Position numbers and translations under genes: made by a program. A stretch of 64,000 bases of DNA, taken from Alcanivoracaceae bacterium (GTDB lineage: Bacteria > Pseudomonadota > Gammaproteobacteria > Xanthomonadales > Marinicellaceae). The stretch is from positions 1 through 64,000 of the forward strand of contig JADGEI010000001.1 in the NCBI GenBank assembly GCA_016744455.1. The letters are read 5' to 3'. Shown here piece after piece: positions 47,392-55,988 of the stretch (position 1 is its first letter; the number at the start of each line of letters is the position of its first letter). The notes below the pieces were generated by a model, which had not been told where the DNA came from, did not search any database, and saw nothing but the letters and a program-made list of their open reading frames with translations.

Positions 47392-47559
47392 ATGTTAATT
47401 ATTCTACAAAACTCTAGGCTTATTGCCCTATTAGTGTTTTTACATTCCATATCTTTGTGCTTTTTCTCTCTCTTTGGTTTGAGAACTATTTTTAAAGATT
47501 GGTTCATTGCTGGTTTAATAATTAAACTGAAAATAAATGGAAAACAAATGAGTATTTAA
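47392..47559 (+). CDS. Possible small hydrophobic protein, 55 residues
   Basis: An ATG-initiated frame of 55 codons ends 4 bases before the PhyH-type gene. The product is hydrophobic at its N-terminal half (RLIALLVFLHSISLCFFSLF) with a basic tail. No good ribosome site is seen. The position directly before another gene allows a small membrane protein or a leader peptide, but a chance frame in AT-rich DNA is also possible. Confidence 0.25.
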   Translation: MLIILQNSRLIALLVFLHSISLCFFSLFGLRTIFKDWFIAGLIIKLKINGKQMSI

Positions 47560-47563
47560 TCAC

Positions 47564-48331
47564 ATGACAATTAACCATAATTTAACTGAAAAAGAAAAAG
47601 CACACTTTACTACTAATGGTTTCCTAATAAAGAAAAATTGTGTTGCCTTGGATCGTATTGATTCCATGCATAGAGTGGTCGAATATCATCTAAAAAACCG
47701 GATAAAGCCTTTTGAACTTGAGCAAGAAGTGAATTATCCAGGTGCCCCTAAATCGAAGGAAGAACGTGGTGGTGACACTATTCGACGTTTATTGTTAGCA
47801 CATTCTCGTCATGCTGTATTTAATCAATGGCAACTTGATTCGAACGTCACTCCAATTTTAAAAGAACTCCTTGAAGGTGAATTTCTTTATTTAGTACAGT
47901 CGCACCATAATTGTATCATGACTAAACAACCTGTGTATTCATCGGTTACAAATTGGCATAAGGATACACGTTACTGGGATTTCACAAACCAACAATTAAT
48001 CAATACATGGCTACCCTTGGGTGATGAAACAATTGAAAACGGATGTTTGAAAGTTATCCCTGGATCACATTTATGGAATACAGGAAAAGAGCGCTTAGAT
48101 TCTCGCTTGTTTTTACGTAAAGATTTATCAGAAAACCAAAAATGGTTAAAAAATGCGGTAAACGTTAAACTCAATAAAGGCGACCTGTTGTTTTTTCATG
48201 CGGCATTGTTTCATGCAGCTGGATGCAATAAAACACAGTTATCTAAAAATGCTGTGGTTTCAACTTATCACAGCGAAAAAAATCAGGAAATAGTCAACCC
48301 ATTTCCTGCTTTTCAACCTGTATTGGTTTAA
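47564..48331 (+). CDS. PhyH-family Fe(II)/2-oxoglutarate dioxygenase
   Basis: A 255-residue member of the phytanoyl-CoA dioxygenase (PhyH) superfamily. The iron-binding facial triad is visible as H-x-D in WHKDTRYWDF and the distal histidine in FFHAALFHAAGCN, with VVSTYH near the end. Conserved segments TWLPLGDETIENGCLKVIPGSHLW are typical of the family. Bacterial members hydroxylate diverse small molecules, so the substrate cannot be named. It has no coupled neighbour other than the possible small frame directly upstream. Confidence 0.85.
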   Translation: MTINHNLTEKEKAHFTTNGFLIKKNCVALDRIDSMHRVVEYHLKNRIKPFELEQEVNYPGAPKSKEERGGDTIRRLLLAHSRHAVFNQWQLDSNVTPILKELLEGEFLYLVQSHHNCIMTKQPVYSSVTNWHKDTRYWDFTNQQLINTWLPLGDETIENGCLKVIPGSHLWNTGKERLDSRLFLRKDLSENQKWLKNAVNVKLNKGDLLFFHAALFHAAGCNKTQLSKNAVVSTYHSEKNQEIVNPFPAFQPVLV

Positions 48332-48657
48332 AGTGACTGCCATGGGGTTTGTTCTCATGGAAATACTTATGGAGGAGGGTTTTTATGTTAATTTCCATTG
48401 ACAAGCTTCAGTAATAGGGCGGTATGTGTAAATTTTGAAAAATTATTGCTTAATGCTAGATTTTTTCTTTCTAGTAATCTTTTTTCAAATAAGAACTTTG
48501 CATAACTATGCTGACGAGTAAAAAATGATTAAATTCACCGGTTTTTCGTTTAAAATTTGGTCAATAGCTAGCTATAACCTGCAATTTTCGCCTCGATCTA
48601 GCAAATTTTCTCTATTTTTTCTTTCACCATATAGTTATGGAAAGTTCTCTAATATAG
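48332..48657. other. 326-base gene-free stretch carrying an inverted-repeat unit
   Basis: No supported gene. Most of the right half is the 157-base inverted-repeat unit at 48492-48648. The left half shows nothing recognisable. The open frame that crosses from here into ispB on the other strand is a shadow. Confidence 0.5.
48492..48648. repeat. MITE-like unit with 18-base terminal inverted repeats
   Basis: AGAACTTTGCATAACTAT at 48492-48509 faces ATAGTTATGGAAAGTTCT at 48631-48648; they are inverted repeats with a single mismatch. The 157 bases between outer ends contain no gene. The terminal TTTGCATAACT recurs in the 31.8-32.1 kb gap and at 19238. Size, ends and lack of coding capacity fit a miniature inverted-repeat element or a decayed IS. 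I see no clear target duplication. It ends 10 bases before the ispB stop codon region. Confidence 0.55.
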
Positions 48658-49629
48658 TTAATTGTTCCTTTGGCAAGAAAAGTCACATAAGAACAGTAAA
48701 GCATTTTTGGCATCACAGTCAGGTATATCGGCTAACTGTTCTTTTGCTAGGTTTGCGAATTTATTGGCTTTTTCTTGGGTGTATTTGAGTGCCGGTGTCT
48801 CGTTGATGCGTTTTTGAATGGTTTTTAAGTGCTTAATCGATTGTGATTTAATCGCATTAGCGATGAGTTGTTTGTCAGCTTCGGTTCCATTTTCTAATAG
48901 ATAAATTAAAGGCAAGGTTAATTTACCTTCAGCCAAATCATCACCAATGTTTTTGTCTAATTCATCATTGTTTACAGCATAATCTAACATGTCATCAGCG
49001 ATTTGAAAGGCCATTCCCAAGTATTCACCATAGGCTGCCATTTTCTGTGTGGTTAAATTGTCGGCATCGCTAATAAGGGCCGATAGTTCACAACCGGCTT
49101 CAAATAATTGTGCCGTTTTATTTTTAATGACTTGATAATATTGTTTTTCAGTAATTTCTAGGTTGCCAATATTGAGTAATTGTAAGACTTCGCCTTCTGA
49201 TATAGTATTGGTCGCATTGGCTAGAATATTCATGACTTGCAAGTTTTCAATAGTCACCATCATTTGAAATGAACGAGAATAAAGGAAGTCACCAACTAAA
49301 ACACTCGCAGAGTTACCCCAAACTTCGTTGGCAGTTTGATTCCCACGTCGCATATCCGACTCATCGACGACATCGTCGTGTAATAAGGTTGCTGTATGTA
49401 TGAATTCAATAATAGCAGCTAATTGAATGTGGTGCTTGCCTTTGTAACCAAAAACTTGGGCCATTAAAATGACAAGAATAGGGCGTAAACGTTTGCCACC
49501 ACTATTGATAATGTATTCTGATATTTGTTTGATTAAGACCACATGAGAATCAAGACTGTTACGAATCGTTGCATTAACCTCTTGCATATCCTTATGGGTA
49601 ACTTTTAAAACATCTTCAATTGACTTCAT
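48658..49629 (-). CDS. ispB: Octaprenyl diphosphate synthase
   Basis: The 323-residue trans-isoprenyl diphosphate synthase makes the quinone side chain. The first aspartate-rich motif is LLHDDVVDESD and the second is QIADDMLDY. GGKRLRP, the diphosphate-binding motif, is at about residues 44-50. Length and motifs match IspB, which is essential in E. coli. The N-terminus KSIEDVLKVTHKDMQEVN aligns with family members. It is transcribed alone, divergent from the MFS gene with a 122-base gap. Confidence 0.94.
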   Translation of the reverse strand: MKSIEDVLKVTHKDMQEVNATIRNSLDSHVVLIKQISEYIINSGGKRLRPILVILMAQVFGYKGKHHIQLAAIIEFIHTATLLHDDVVDESDMRRGNQTANEVWGNSASVLVGDFLYSRSFQMMVTIENLQVMNILANATNTISEGEVLQLLNIGNLEITEKQYYQVIKNKTAQLFEAGCELSALISDADNLTTQKMAAYGEYLGMAFQIADDMLDYAVNNDELDKNIGDDLAEGKLTLPLIYLLENGTEADKQLIANAIKSQSIKHLKTIQKRINETPALKYTQEKANKFANLAKEQLADIPDCDAKNALLFLCDFSCQRNN

Positions 49630-49751
49630 GGGTGTAACGGTTTGATGGTTATTAAAAAAAGGCTATTATAACTAAATTCTATTAATTTACTTGGTTTTAT
49701 ACATTAATTGGTTATATTAGTCACACCTAATTTTATTTAACAAATTTATTA

Positions 49752-50918
49752 ATGTCAGGATTTAATTCCATAGAAAAAAACGCAGCATTTTCCATTTCGG
49801 TATTGATTGCATTACGTATGTATGGGTTATTCTTAATCATGCCAGTTTTTTCAGTTTTTGCTAAGACTTTGCCAGATTCTACTCCCTTATTAATAGGGTT
49901 AGCACTTGGAATATATGGCTTGACTCAGGCGGCTTTACAAATACCTCTTGGATTGGCATCTGATTTTTTTGGACGAAAAAAAATAATCACAATAGGTTTA
50001 GTGGTGTTTATTGCGGGTAGTATTGTTGCTGCTTTATCAACCACAATTTATGGAGTGGTAATTGGCAGAGCGATTCAGGGTATGGGGGCTATTGCTTCTA
50101 CGGGTATGGCACTGATTGCTGATGTTTCACGTCCAGAACAACGAACGAAAATGATGGCGACAGTAGGTATGAGTATCGGTTTGGCATTCGTATTGGCTTT
50201 TATTTCAGGACCAATTTTGTATGGATGGTTTGGTATGTCTGGTTTGTTTTGGATAACTGCAGGATTAGCAACTTTAGCACTACTTCAATTGCATGTATTT
50301 GTTAAAGAACCTCAATCTAAGATAAAGAAAGCCTTTAGCTTTGCTGAATTTAAGCACATATTTAAAAACATGCAGTTGGCTTCTTTAAACATTTCAGTAT
50401 TCGTGCTGCATGCTGTGATGACAGCAGTATTCGTAGTTTTGCCTTTATTATTGGTTGAACAACTAGGCTTTCCTGCTGAAAATCACTGGAAGATGTATTT
50501 GCCTGTATTAGTTGTTTCTATGGTCTTTTTTATCCCGATGATAATTGTTCATGAAAAAATAAAAAAATATTTTTTGTTTCTTTCACTTGCCTTACTAGGT
50601 CTAGCTATATCTCAAGTTTTAATGGCTGTCTTTAGTTCAAGTCTATTGATGATATCCGCACTGCTGGTATTATACTTTGCTTTCTTTAATTTCTTAGAAG
50701 CTGCAATGCCTGCAATGCTTTCACGAATTGCTGGAGAAAAATACCGTGGAGCTGCAATGGGAGCTTATTCTACTTCACAATTTTTAGGTGCATTTATGGG
50801 TTCTGGAATTGCTGGATTTTTGATGCAAAAAAGCTATATCACTGTTTTCTATGGAACAGCACTGCTGGTGATGATTTCTTTCATTGCAGTTGGCTTATTT
50901 GCAAGAAGTGATAAATAA
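49752..50918 (+). CDS. MFS transporter (YajR-like)
   Basis: A 388-residue major facilitator protein with 12 predicted helices. The opening [18 protein letters not shown] and the loop motif [16 protein letters not shown] (motif A) match the YajR group of drug:H+ antiporters. Unlike E. coli YajR it lacks the extra C-terminal cytosolic domain. It is upstream of ssb on the same strand; in many gammaproteobacteria a transporter of this type lies between uvrA and ssb, but uvrA is not seen here. Substrate unknown. Confidence 0.87.
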   Translation: MSGFNSIEKNAAFSISVLIALRMYGLFLIMPVFSVFAKTLPDSTPLLIGLALGIYGLTQAALQIPLGLASDFFGRKKIITIGLVVFIAGSIVAALSTTIYGVVIGRAIQGMGAIASTGMALIADVSRPEQRTKMMATVGMSIGLAFVLAFISGPILYGWFGMSGLFWITAGLATLALLQLHVFVKEPQSKIKKAFSFAEFKHIFKNMQLASLNISVFVLHAVMTAVFVVLPLLLVEQLGFPAENHWKMYLPVLVVSMVFFIPMIIVHEKIKKYFLFLSLALLGLAISQVLMAVFSSSLLMISALLVLYFAFFNFLEAAMPAMLSRIAGEKYRGAAMGAYSTSQFLGAFMGSGIAGFLMQKSYITVFYGTALLVMISFIAVGLFARSDK

Positions 50919-51030
50919 CGCTAAATCTGTAGATAAATTAAATAGCTTTTATTATAATTCCGTATTCTTAACACAATTGCTCATAAGGGCAATTATACAT
51001 AAATCCGCAAATTATAGAGGAGATAGAAAA

Positions 51031-51570
51031 ATGGCAAGAGGCATTAACAAGGTAATTGTTGTTGGCAATTTAGGCCAAGACCCAGAAGTTAGGTACACCA
51101 CATCAGGTGCAGCCGTCACAAATATTTCTGTTGCAACATCTGAGCAATGGAAAGATAAAAATTCAGGCGAAGATGTTGTCAAAACAGAATGGCATCGGAT
51201 TGTTTTTTTTGGACGTTTAGCAGAAATTGCAGGCGAATATTTGAAGCGAGGTAGTCAAGTTTACATTGAAGGCAAACTACAAACACGTAAATGGCAAGAT
51301 CAAAATAATCAAGACCGTTATACCACGGAAATTGTAGCAAATGAAATGCAAATGTTAGGCGCCAGACAAAGTGGTGGCCAAGGACAATTTGCTGGAGGAG
51401 GGCAAGCTCCTGCTGCTCCTAGAGCTAATAATCAACAGCAAAACCAAGGCGGTAGTTATCAAAATAACAACCAAAGCCAACAAAATAGTAATCAACAGAA
51501 TAATAGTCAAGGCGGGCAACAGAGTCAACAACCATCGTTTGATGATTTTGATGATGATATTCCATTTTGA
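51031..51570 (+). CDS. ssb: Single-stranded DNA-binding protein
   Basis: The start at 51031 has an excellent GAGGAG ribosome site and begins with [15 protein letters not shown]; the open frame upstream to 50884 lies inside the MFS gene. The 179-residue protein has an OB fold (about residues 1-110), a Q/N/G-rich linker (about 115-168), and the acidic tip DDFDDDIPF. The tip docks repair and replication enzymes. It coats single-stranded DNA as a tetramer in replication, repair and recombination. A terminator follows. Confidence 0.97.
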   Translation: MARGINKVIVVGNLGQDPEVRYTTSGAAVTNISVATSEQWKDKNSGEDVVKTEWHRIVFFGRLAEIAGEYLKRGSQVYIEGKLQTRKWQDQNNQDRYTTEIVANEMQMLGARQSGGQGQFAGGGQAPAAPRANNQQQNQGGSYQNNNQSQQNSNQQNNSQGGQQSQQPSFDDFDDDIPF

Positions 51571-51607
51571 AGTGTACACAAAACACCAAGTGTTGATTTA
51601 AAATTAT

Positions 51608-51635
51608 AAGGGGTTGTTTTTACAGCCCTTTTTTT
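51608..51635 (+). terminator. Rho-independent terminator of ssb
   Basis: AAGGGGTTGT pairs imperfectly with ACAGCCCTT across a TTTT loop and is followed by a run of seven Ts ending at 51635. It lies about 40 bases after the ssb stop codon. Confidence 0.75.
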
Positions 51636-51652
51636 GTTAATCAAAAACAAAA

Positions 51653-51687
51653 AATAAAGCCCTCATCTTTCGATAAAGGGCTTTATT
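51653..51687 (-). terminator. Rho-independent terminator of the phasin-like gene
   Basis: AATAAAGCCCT at 51653-51663 pairs perfectly with AGGGCTTTATT at 51677-51687. Read on the minus strand the stem is followed by TTTTGTTTTTG, a good T-rich tract, so it serves the phasin-like gene 96 bases away. On the plus strand it may back up the ssb terminator. Confidence 0.75.
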
Positions 51688-51782
51688 AATATGCAACCAT
51701 CCAATGGCTACATAGGGGACATGGTTACATCTGTTTAAAAAGAGAGAGGGTTACAAAAAACAGATGCTTTCCAATTTATACC

Positions 51783-52148
51783 TTAAGCTACTTTTTTAGC
51801 TTTTAGTTCTTTAGCTATAGAATCTACTTTTGAACTTAAACCTTTGATATCTTTAATTGTTGGAATGTCTAATTTTTTAAGTAATTTTTCAATTCTACTT
51901 TCAAACAAATTTTCAACTTTATCAAACTGTTTACCAGCTATGTTGCGAACATTGTCGTACCTTTTTTCTGCTTTGTTAGAAACTTGTTTTACTAACTTGT
52001 TAGATTTCTTTTCTAGACTTTTTCCTTCTTTGATTAAAGAATCATAAGCCTTAACAGTTTCTTTCTGTGCTAATGAAGCAACACCTAAACCAGCTAACCA
52101 AATATTGTTGATTGAGTTTTTGATATCTTTTGTCATTTCTTTTTTCAT
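51783..52148 (-). CDS. Phasin-like granule-associated protein
   Basis: The ATG at 52148 follows AAAGGTGA at a suitable distance; a GTG nine bases upstream lies within that ribosome site. The 121-residue protein is almost entirely helical, with an initial SINNIWLAGLGVASLAQKE segment typical of PhaF/PhaI-type polyhydroxyalkanoate granule proteins (PF05597-like), then a lysine-rich amphipathic region. Phasins coat carbon-storage granules or bind DNA. No PHA synthase gene is in the window, so storage is not proven. It is monocistronic, with a terminator downstream. Confidence 0.8.
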   Translation of the reverse strand: MKKEMTKDIKNSINNIWLAGLGVASLAQKETVKAYDSLIKEGKSLEKKSNKLVKQVSNKAEKRYDNVRNIAGKQFDKVENLFESRIEKLLKKLDIPTIKDIKGLSSKVDSIAKELKAKKVA

Positions 52149-52259
52149 AATAATCACCTTTTGTGTGTTTGTTTATTCAATGGTGCCATAATATTGATGG
52201 TTTCTAGAGCAAACACACTAATAATGAATTTAATTTATAAATAAATAGAAAATGGCAGC

Positions 52260-53318
52260 TTAATGGTGATTACATTGGTTATCTGGAATGTATTTTATTT
52301 TTCTAAAACTGTTATCAAGCAAATCACATACTAACAATTTATTTGTGAGTGGCTCACCAATTTTTGTGATAATCTTTATAGCTTCGGTGGCCTGGAGAAT
52401 GCCGGCAAACCCAGGTACAACTCCTAGGACTCCAACTGTTGAACAATTCTCAGGTTCAAATCCATCGCTTTGCGGGAAAAGACACCTTAAGCATGGTGAA
52501 TTAGTAGTGCGTAAATCAAATACGCTTATTTGCGCTTCGTATTCATAAACTGCGGCATAGATTAATGGTTTCTTGTACTTTACACAAGTATCGTTAACTA
52601 TGTATCTTGTACTAAGGTTGTCAGTGCCATCGATTATAACATCTGCTTGTCGAATTAAGTGCTCTGAATTTTCGAGGTTTAATTTTTGATTAATTGGATT
52701 AATTGTGATGTCTGGATTTAATGCGGATAATTGATTTTTTGCAGATTCAACCTTGGGTGAGCCTATGGCTTTTGTAGTGTGAAGTATTTGCCTTTGCAAA
52801 TTGCTTAATTGAACTAAATCATCGTCTACAATTGTGATGATTCCAACACCTGCCGCTGCTAAGTATAATGCACTTGGCGAGCCTAGGCCACCTGCACCAA
52901 TAATTACGACATGTGCACTGCTAAGTTTTTTTTGAGCAGTTCTACCAAACCCTGATAGTTTATGATGGCGGCTATACCGTAAATCTCTTTGGTTTGTCTT
53001 TGGGGTTATTGTGGGTAAGTTTTGACTTTGCCATTCATTGAAACCATTATCAACGTCATACACATTGTTAAAACCAAGGCTAAGCATTTGTTGACAGGCA
53101 AGCTTGGATCGTATTCCAATTTGGCAAATGAAGTAATAATGGTGATTTTTATCTAATTGTTGTTCAGCTAGCTGGTTAATGTTTTCTAATGCAATGTTAA
53201 TTGCATTTTTTGGAGTACCTCTAGCACATTCTTCAAGTGTTCTGACATCTATAATAGTATGATTTTCCACTTTGTTACAGGAATGATAGGCTTGGGCCGC
53301 TGTAACACTATTAATCAT
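52260..53318 (-). CDS. moeB: MoeB-type adenylyltransferase with N-terminal rhodanese domain
   Basis: The 352-residue protein joins an N-terminal rhodanese domain (about 1-105, with FICQIGIRS holding the catalytic cysteine) to a ThiF/MoeB E1-like domain. The latter has RYSRHHKLSGFG, the nucleotide loop GAGGLGSP, the DDDLVQLSNLQRQ segment and ENCSTVGVLG. MoeB adenylates the MoaD C-terminus for molybdopterin synthesis. In most fused proteins the rhodanese domain is at the C-terminus; here it is first. One zinc pair is CLRC, but the expected second CxxC is replaced by a terminal CNHH. It overlaps moeA by 4 bases. Confidence 0.87.
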   Translation of the reverse strand: MINSVTAAQAYHSCNKVENHTIIDVRTLEECARGTPKNAINIALENINQLAEQQLDKNHHYYFICQIGIRSKLACQQMLSLGFNNVYDVDNGFNEWQSQNLPTITPKTNQRDLRYSRHHKLSGFGRTAQKKLSSAHVVIIGAGGLGSPSALYLAAAGVGIITIVDDDLVQLSNLQRQILHTTKAIGSPKVESAKNQLSALNPDITINPINQKLNLENSEHLIRQADVIIDGTDNLSTRYIVNDTCVKYKKPLIYAAVYEYEAQISVFDLRTTNSPCLRCLFPQSDGFEPENCSTVGVLGVVPGFAGILQATEAIKIITKIGEPLTNKLLVCDLLDNSFRKIKYIPDNQCNHH

Positions 53319-54571
53319 GTGAGGTGTGGGTAGAGTAGGTCAACAAATCGTTGAACGTTCACTTCATCTCCTGTTTGCAGTTCTTGGTGTGTTTCATTGA
53401 GAACAATAAAGCAGTTAGCCTGTGTTACTGATGTTAAACGCCCTGAGCTTTGGTTGCCTGTTGTAGATACCTCAAAGCCAAAAGTTGGATCATAACTCAA
53501 TCGTGCACGGACAAATTCTCGACGGTAATGAGTTTTACTGTAACTTTTTGTCAACTTTGCTCGTACAAAACCTGTTGATTTGATTTCTTCGCCTTCCAAA
53601 ATTCTTAACGTAGGTATAACAAATTGACAAAAATTTGTGAAACTTGAAACAGGGTTTCCGGGCAAGCCAAAAAATAAAGTTTTGTTGTAGTGGCCAAAAA
53701 GTAGAGGAAAACCAGGTTTAATATTCACCTTATGGAAGCTAATTTTACCATAATCTTGCATGACTTTAAGAATGTAGTCTTTGTCGCCAGCAGATACACC
53801 ACCATTACAAATTATAAGTGTGTTTTCATTCCCGTATTCATCAAAGGCTTGTTTTATTTGTTCTTCGTTATCCTTTAAGCTGTCAATGTGTGTGATGTTG
53901 CAATTTTGCGATTGTAATAAACCTTGGAGTGTAGGGCGTACTGAATCGTAAATTTGACCTGGAAGTAAATCTTCGCCAACTTGTACAATTTCGTCACCAC
54001 CAGTAAACAAAACGATATTAATTTTTTTATAAACAGCTATGTTTTTACATCCTACTGATGAGATTAAACCTATATCTTGGGCTTTTAATCGTACACCTTT
54101 GGCAAGAATTTTACTTCCTGCTTTTATATCGGCACCAGTCTTGCGAATATAATTACCTTTAATACCAATGTCTCTAAGATGTACTTTTCCTTCCTTTTTC
54201 TGTGCATTTTCTTTCACAACAATGGTATCTGCACCTTCTGGAATTACTGCTCCTGTCATAATAGGAATGGCACTATTTTCGGCTAAAACTTGCCTGTCTC
54301 CATCCCCTGCAAATTGTGTTGTTTGTAATTGCAGCCAACCTTGTTGATCATTAGCTAAATCTGAAAATCGTATAGCATAACCATCCATTGCACTGTTATC
54401 AAATCCAGGTACATTTATCTTGGCTGTTAAATCCGATGCGAGTACTCGATTTAAGCAGCAATTAACATCAGTAACTTCTGGTTTTGGATTGAACTGCTGT
54501 TGTGCAATTGAATGAATTAATTTTTGAGCTTGTGAAAATGATATAGCTGTGGGATAGAGGTTTTGGGTCAT
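53315..54571 (-). CDS. moeA: Molybdopterin molybdenumtransferase
   Basis: A 418-residue MoeA that inserts molybdate into adenylated molybdopterin. The NSAMDGYAIR motif near residue 60, the molybdate-binding region VLFTGGDEIV, GGVSAGDKDY and the FGLPGNPVSS loop all match the family. It is close to E. coli MoeA (411). The start codon overlaps nothing but lies one base from the der stop, and the stop overlaps moeB, so der-moeA-moeB are probably cotranscribed. Together with FdhD it supports a molybdenum formate dehydrogenase in the cell. Confidence 0.95.
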   Translation of the reverse strand: MTQNLYPTAISFSQAQKLIHSIAQQQFNPKPEVTDVNCCLNRVLASDLTAKINVPGFDNSAMDGYAIRFSDLANDQQGWLQLQTTQFAGDGDRQVLAENSAIPIMTGAVIPEGADTIVVKENAQKKEGKVHLRDIGIKGNYIRKTGADIKAGSKILAKGVRLKAQDIGLISSVGCKNIAVYKKINIVLFTGGDEIVQVGEDLLPGQIYDSVRPTLQGLLQSQNCNITHIDSLKDNEEQIKQAFDEYGNENTLIICNGGVSAGDKDYILKVMQDYGKISFHKVNIKPGFPLLFGHYNKTLFFGLPGNPVSSFTNFCQFVIPTLRILEGEEIKSTGFVRAKLTKSYSKTHYRREFVRARLSYDPTFGFEVSTTGNQSSGRLTSVTQANCFIVLNETHQELQTGDEVNVQRFVDLLYPHLT

Positions 54572-54572
54572 A

Positions 54573-55976
54573 TTATCGTTTATGCCTTGGAGTTACGAAG
54601 GTATTGTGCCTTCTGTTGGTCTTTGAACTCCTGTTTTTAACTTTCCTAACTTTATACGGGTTTTTGCTACTTCTAAATTGTAGTACAATTGGAGCCCCGC
54701 GCAAATTAAAAGCATTTCTAAATTGTTTTTCTAAATATTTCTTGTATGAGGCTGATAGTGCATCAGTTCGTGTGCCGTGTATTACAATTCGTTGAGGGTT
54801 TTGACCACCAGCATGAGCATATTTGAGTTTTGTTAAGCGACCTTGTACTAATGTTGGTTGGTGAGCATTGTAAGCCTCTTTTAAAACTTCTGTAAGTTGA
54901 TTTGTTTCTAATTCTTTTGTTGCTGCATCATAAACTAAGTCAACTCTATCCATTAGGTCAGATAGCCCCGATCCATGTAAGGCTGATGTATAAACCAAAG
55001 GAATCCAAGCAAAGGCCGGCATGCGTCTGGAAAATTCTGTTTTAACCATTTTTTTATGATCTTCTGAAAGGTGATCCCACTTATTTAGAACTATGACAAT
55101 TGCTCTAGCATTTTTATGGACGAGTCCAAGTAAATGCATATCTTGATCGGTAATTCCTTCTTGTGCATCCATCAATAGAACGCAAACTTGAGATCTGTCG
55201 ATTGCTTGTAAGGTTTTGATGACGCTAAATTTCTCGATGCCATCATGTACCTTTGCACGGCGACGAATACCAGCAGTGTCAATAAGAGTGTAATCTTTTC
55301 CATCCCATTCTAATGGCAAGCAAATAGAATCCCGTGTTGTTCCAGGCATGTCATAAGCGAGTACTCGATCTTCACCAAGTAGTCGATTTACTAAAGTGGA
55401 TTTTCCTACATTGGGTCGACCAATGATAGCAAGGTTTGGGCCTTTAAGGTCTTGTTCTTCTTGCTCTTTGTCTTCTAATATCAAGTTATTACAATATGTT
55501 TCTAGGTCTTCAAATAGTTCGCCAATATTACGCTTATGAGCTGCAGCAATTGGCATTATTTTTTCTATACCTAATTGATAGAAATCTAGCATAGCAACAT
55601 CTTCGCCAAGACCATCTATCTTGTTTACAACCAGGATTATGGGTTTGTTGGTATTCCTTAGGCTAGATAATATTTTTTTATCATCGTCCATAAGGCCAGC
55701 TTTAGCATCAACAATAAATAAGATGAGGTTTGATTCTACTATGGCGGTTTCAACTTGTGAATTCATTAACTCAGATAAATTACCTTCATCACCAAGTAAA
55801 CCACCTGTATCAATTAGAATAGCATTGGATTCTTCAAAGTCTAGATAACCATATTGTCTATCTCTTGTTAACCCTGGAAAATCAGCAACAAGTGCGTCAC
55901 GAGTTTGGGTTAACGTGTTAAATAAGGTGGATTTCCCTACATTAGGGCGACCTACTATTGCTATTACTGGAAGCAT
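54573..55976 (-). CDS. der: GTPase Der (EngA), ribosome assembly
   Basis: The 467-residue protein has two tandem GTPase domains, unique to Der, followed by a KH-like domain. Walker-type GRPNVGKST occurs twice (near residues 8 and 187), with the matching DTGG/DTAGI and NKID/NKWD motifs. Der is essential for large ribosomal subunit maturation. The C-terminus is a short basic tail. Its place between bamB and moeA, downstream of yfgM, is a widespread gammaproteobacterial arrangement (yfgM-bamB-der). Confidence 0.97.
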   Translation of the reverse strand: MLPVIAIVGRPNVGKSTLFNTLTQTRDALVADFPGLTRDRQYGYLDFEESNAILIDTGGLLGDEGNLSELMNSQVETAIVESNLILFIVDAKAGLMDDDKKILSSLRNTNKPIILVVNKIDGLGEDVAMLDFYQLGIEKIMPIAAAHKRNIGELFEDLETYCNNLILEDKEQEEQDLKGPNLAIIGRPNVGKSTLVNRLLGEDRVLAYDMPGTTRDSICLPLEWDGKDYTLIDTAGIRRRAKVHDGIEKFSVIKTLQAIDRSQVCVLLMDAQEGITDQDMHLLGLVHKNARAIVIVLNKWDHLSEDHKKMVKTEFSRRMPAFAWIPLVYTSALHGSGLSDLMDRVDLVYDAATKELETNQLTEVLKEAYNAHQPTLVQGRLTKLKYAHAGGQNPQRIVIHGTRTDALSASYKKYLEKQFRNAFNLRGAPIVLQFRSSKNPYKVRKVKNRSSKTNRRHNTFVTPRHKR

Positions 55977-55988
55977 GTTTGTTCACTT

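Noticed and set aside
48525..48788. 87-codon plus-strand frame crossing the MITE-like unit and the end of ispB
   Set aside because: It combines non-coding repeat sequence with the antisense of ispB and has no ribosome site.
50884..51030. Longer N-terminus for ssb
   Set aside because: The extension lies inside the MFS gene in another frame; GAGGAG before 51031 and the MARGINKV start decide for the short form.
51415..51540. Apparent nucleotide repeats in the Q/N-rich part of ssb
   Set aside because: Low-complexity codons of the natural SSB linker, not a tandem repeat or CRISPR.
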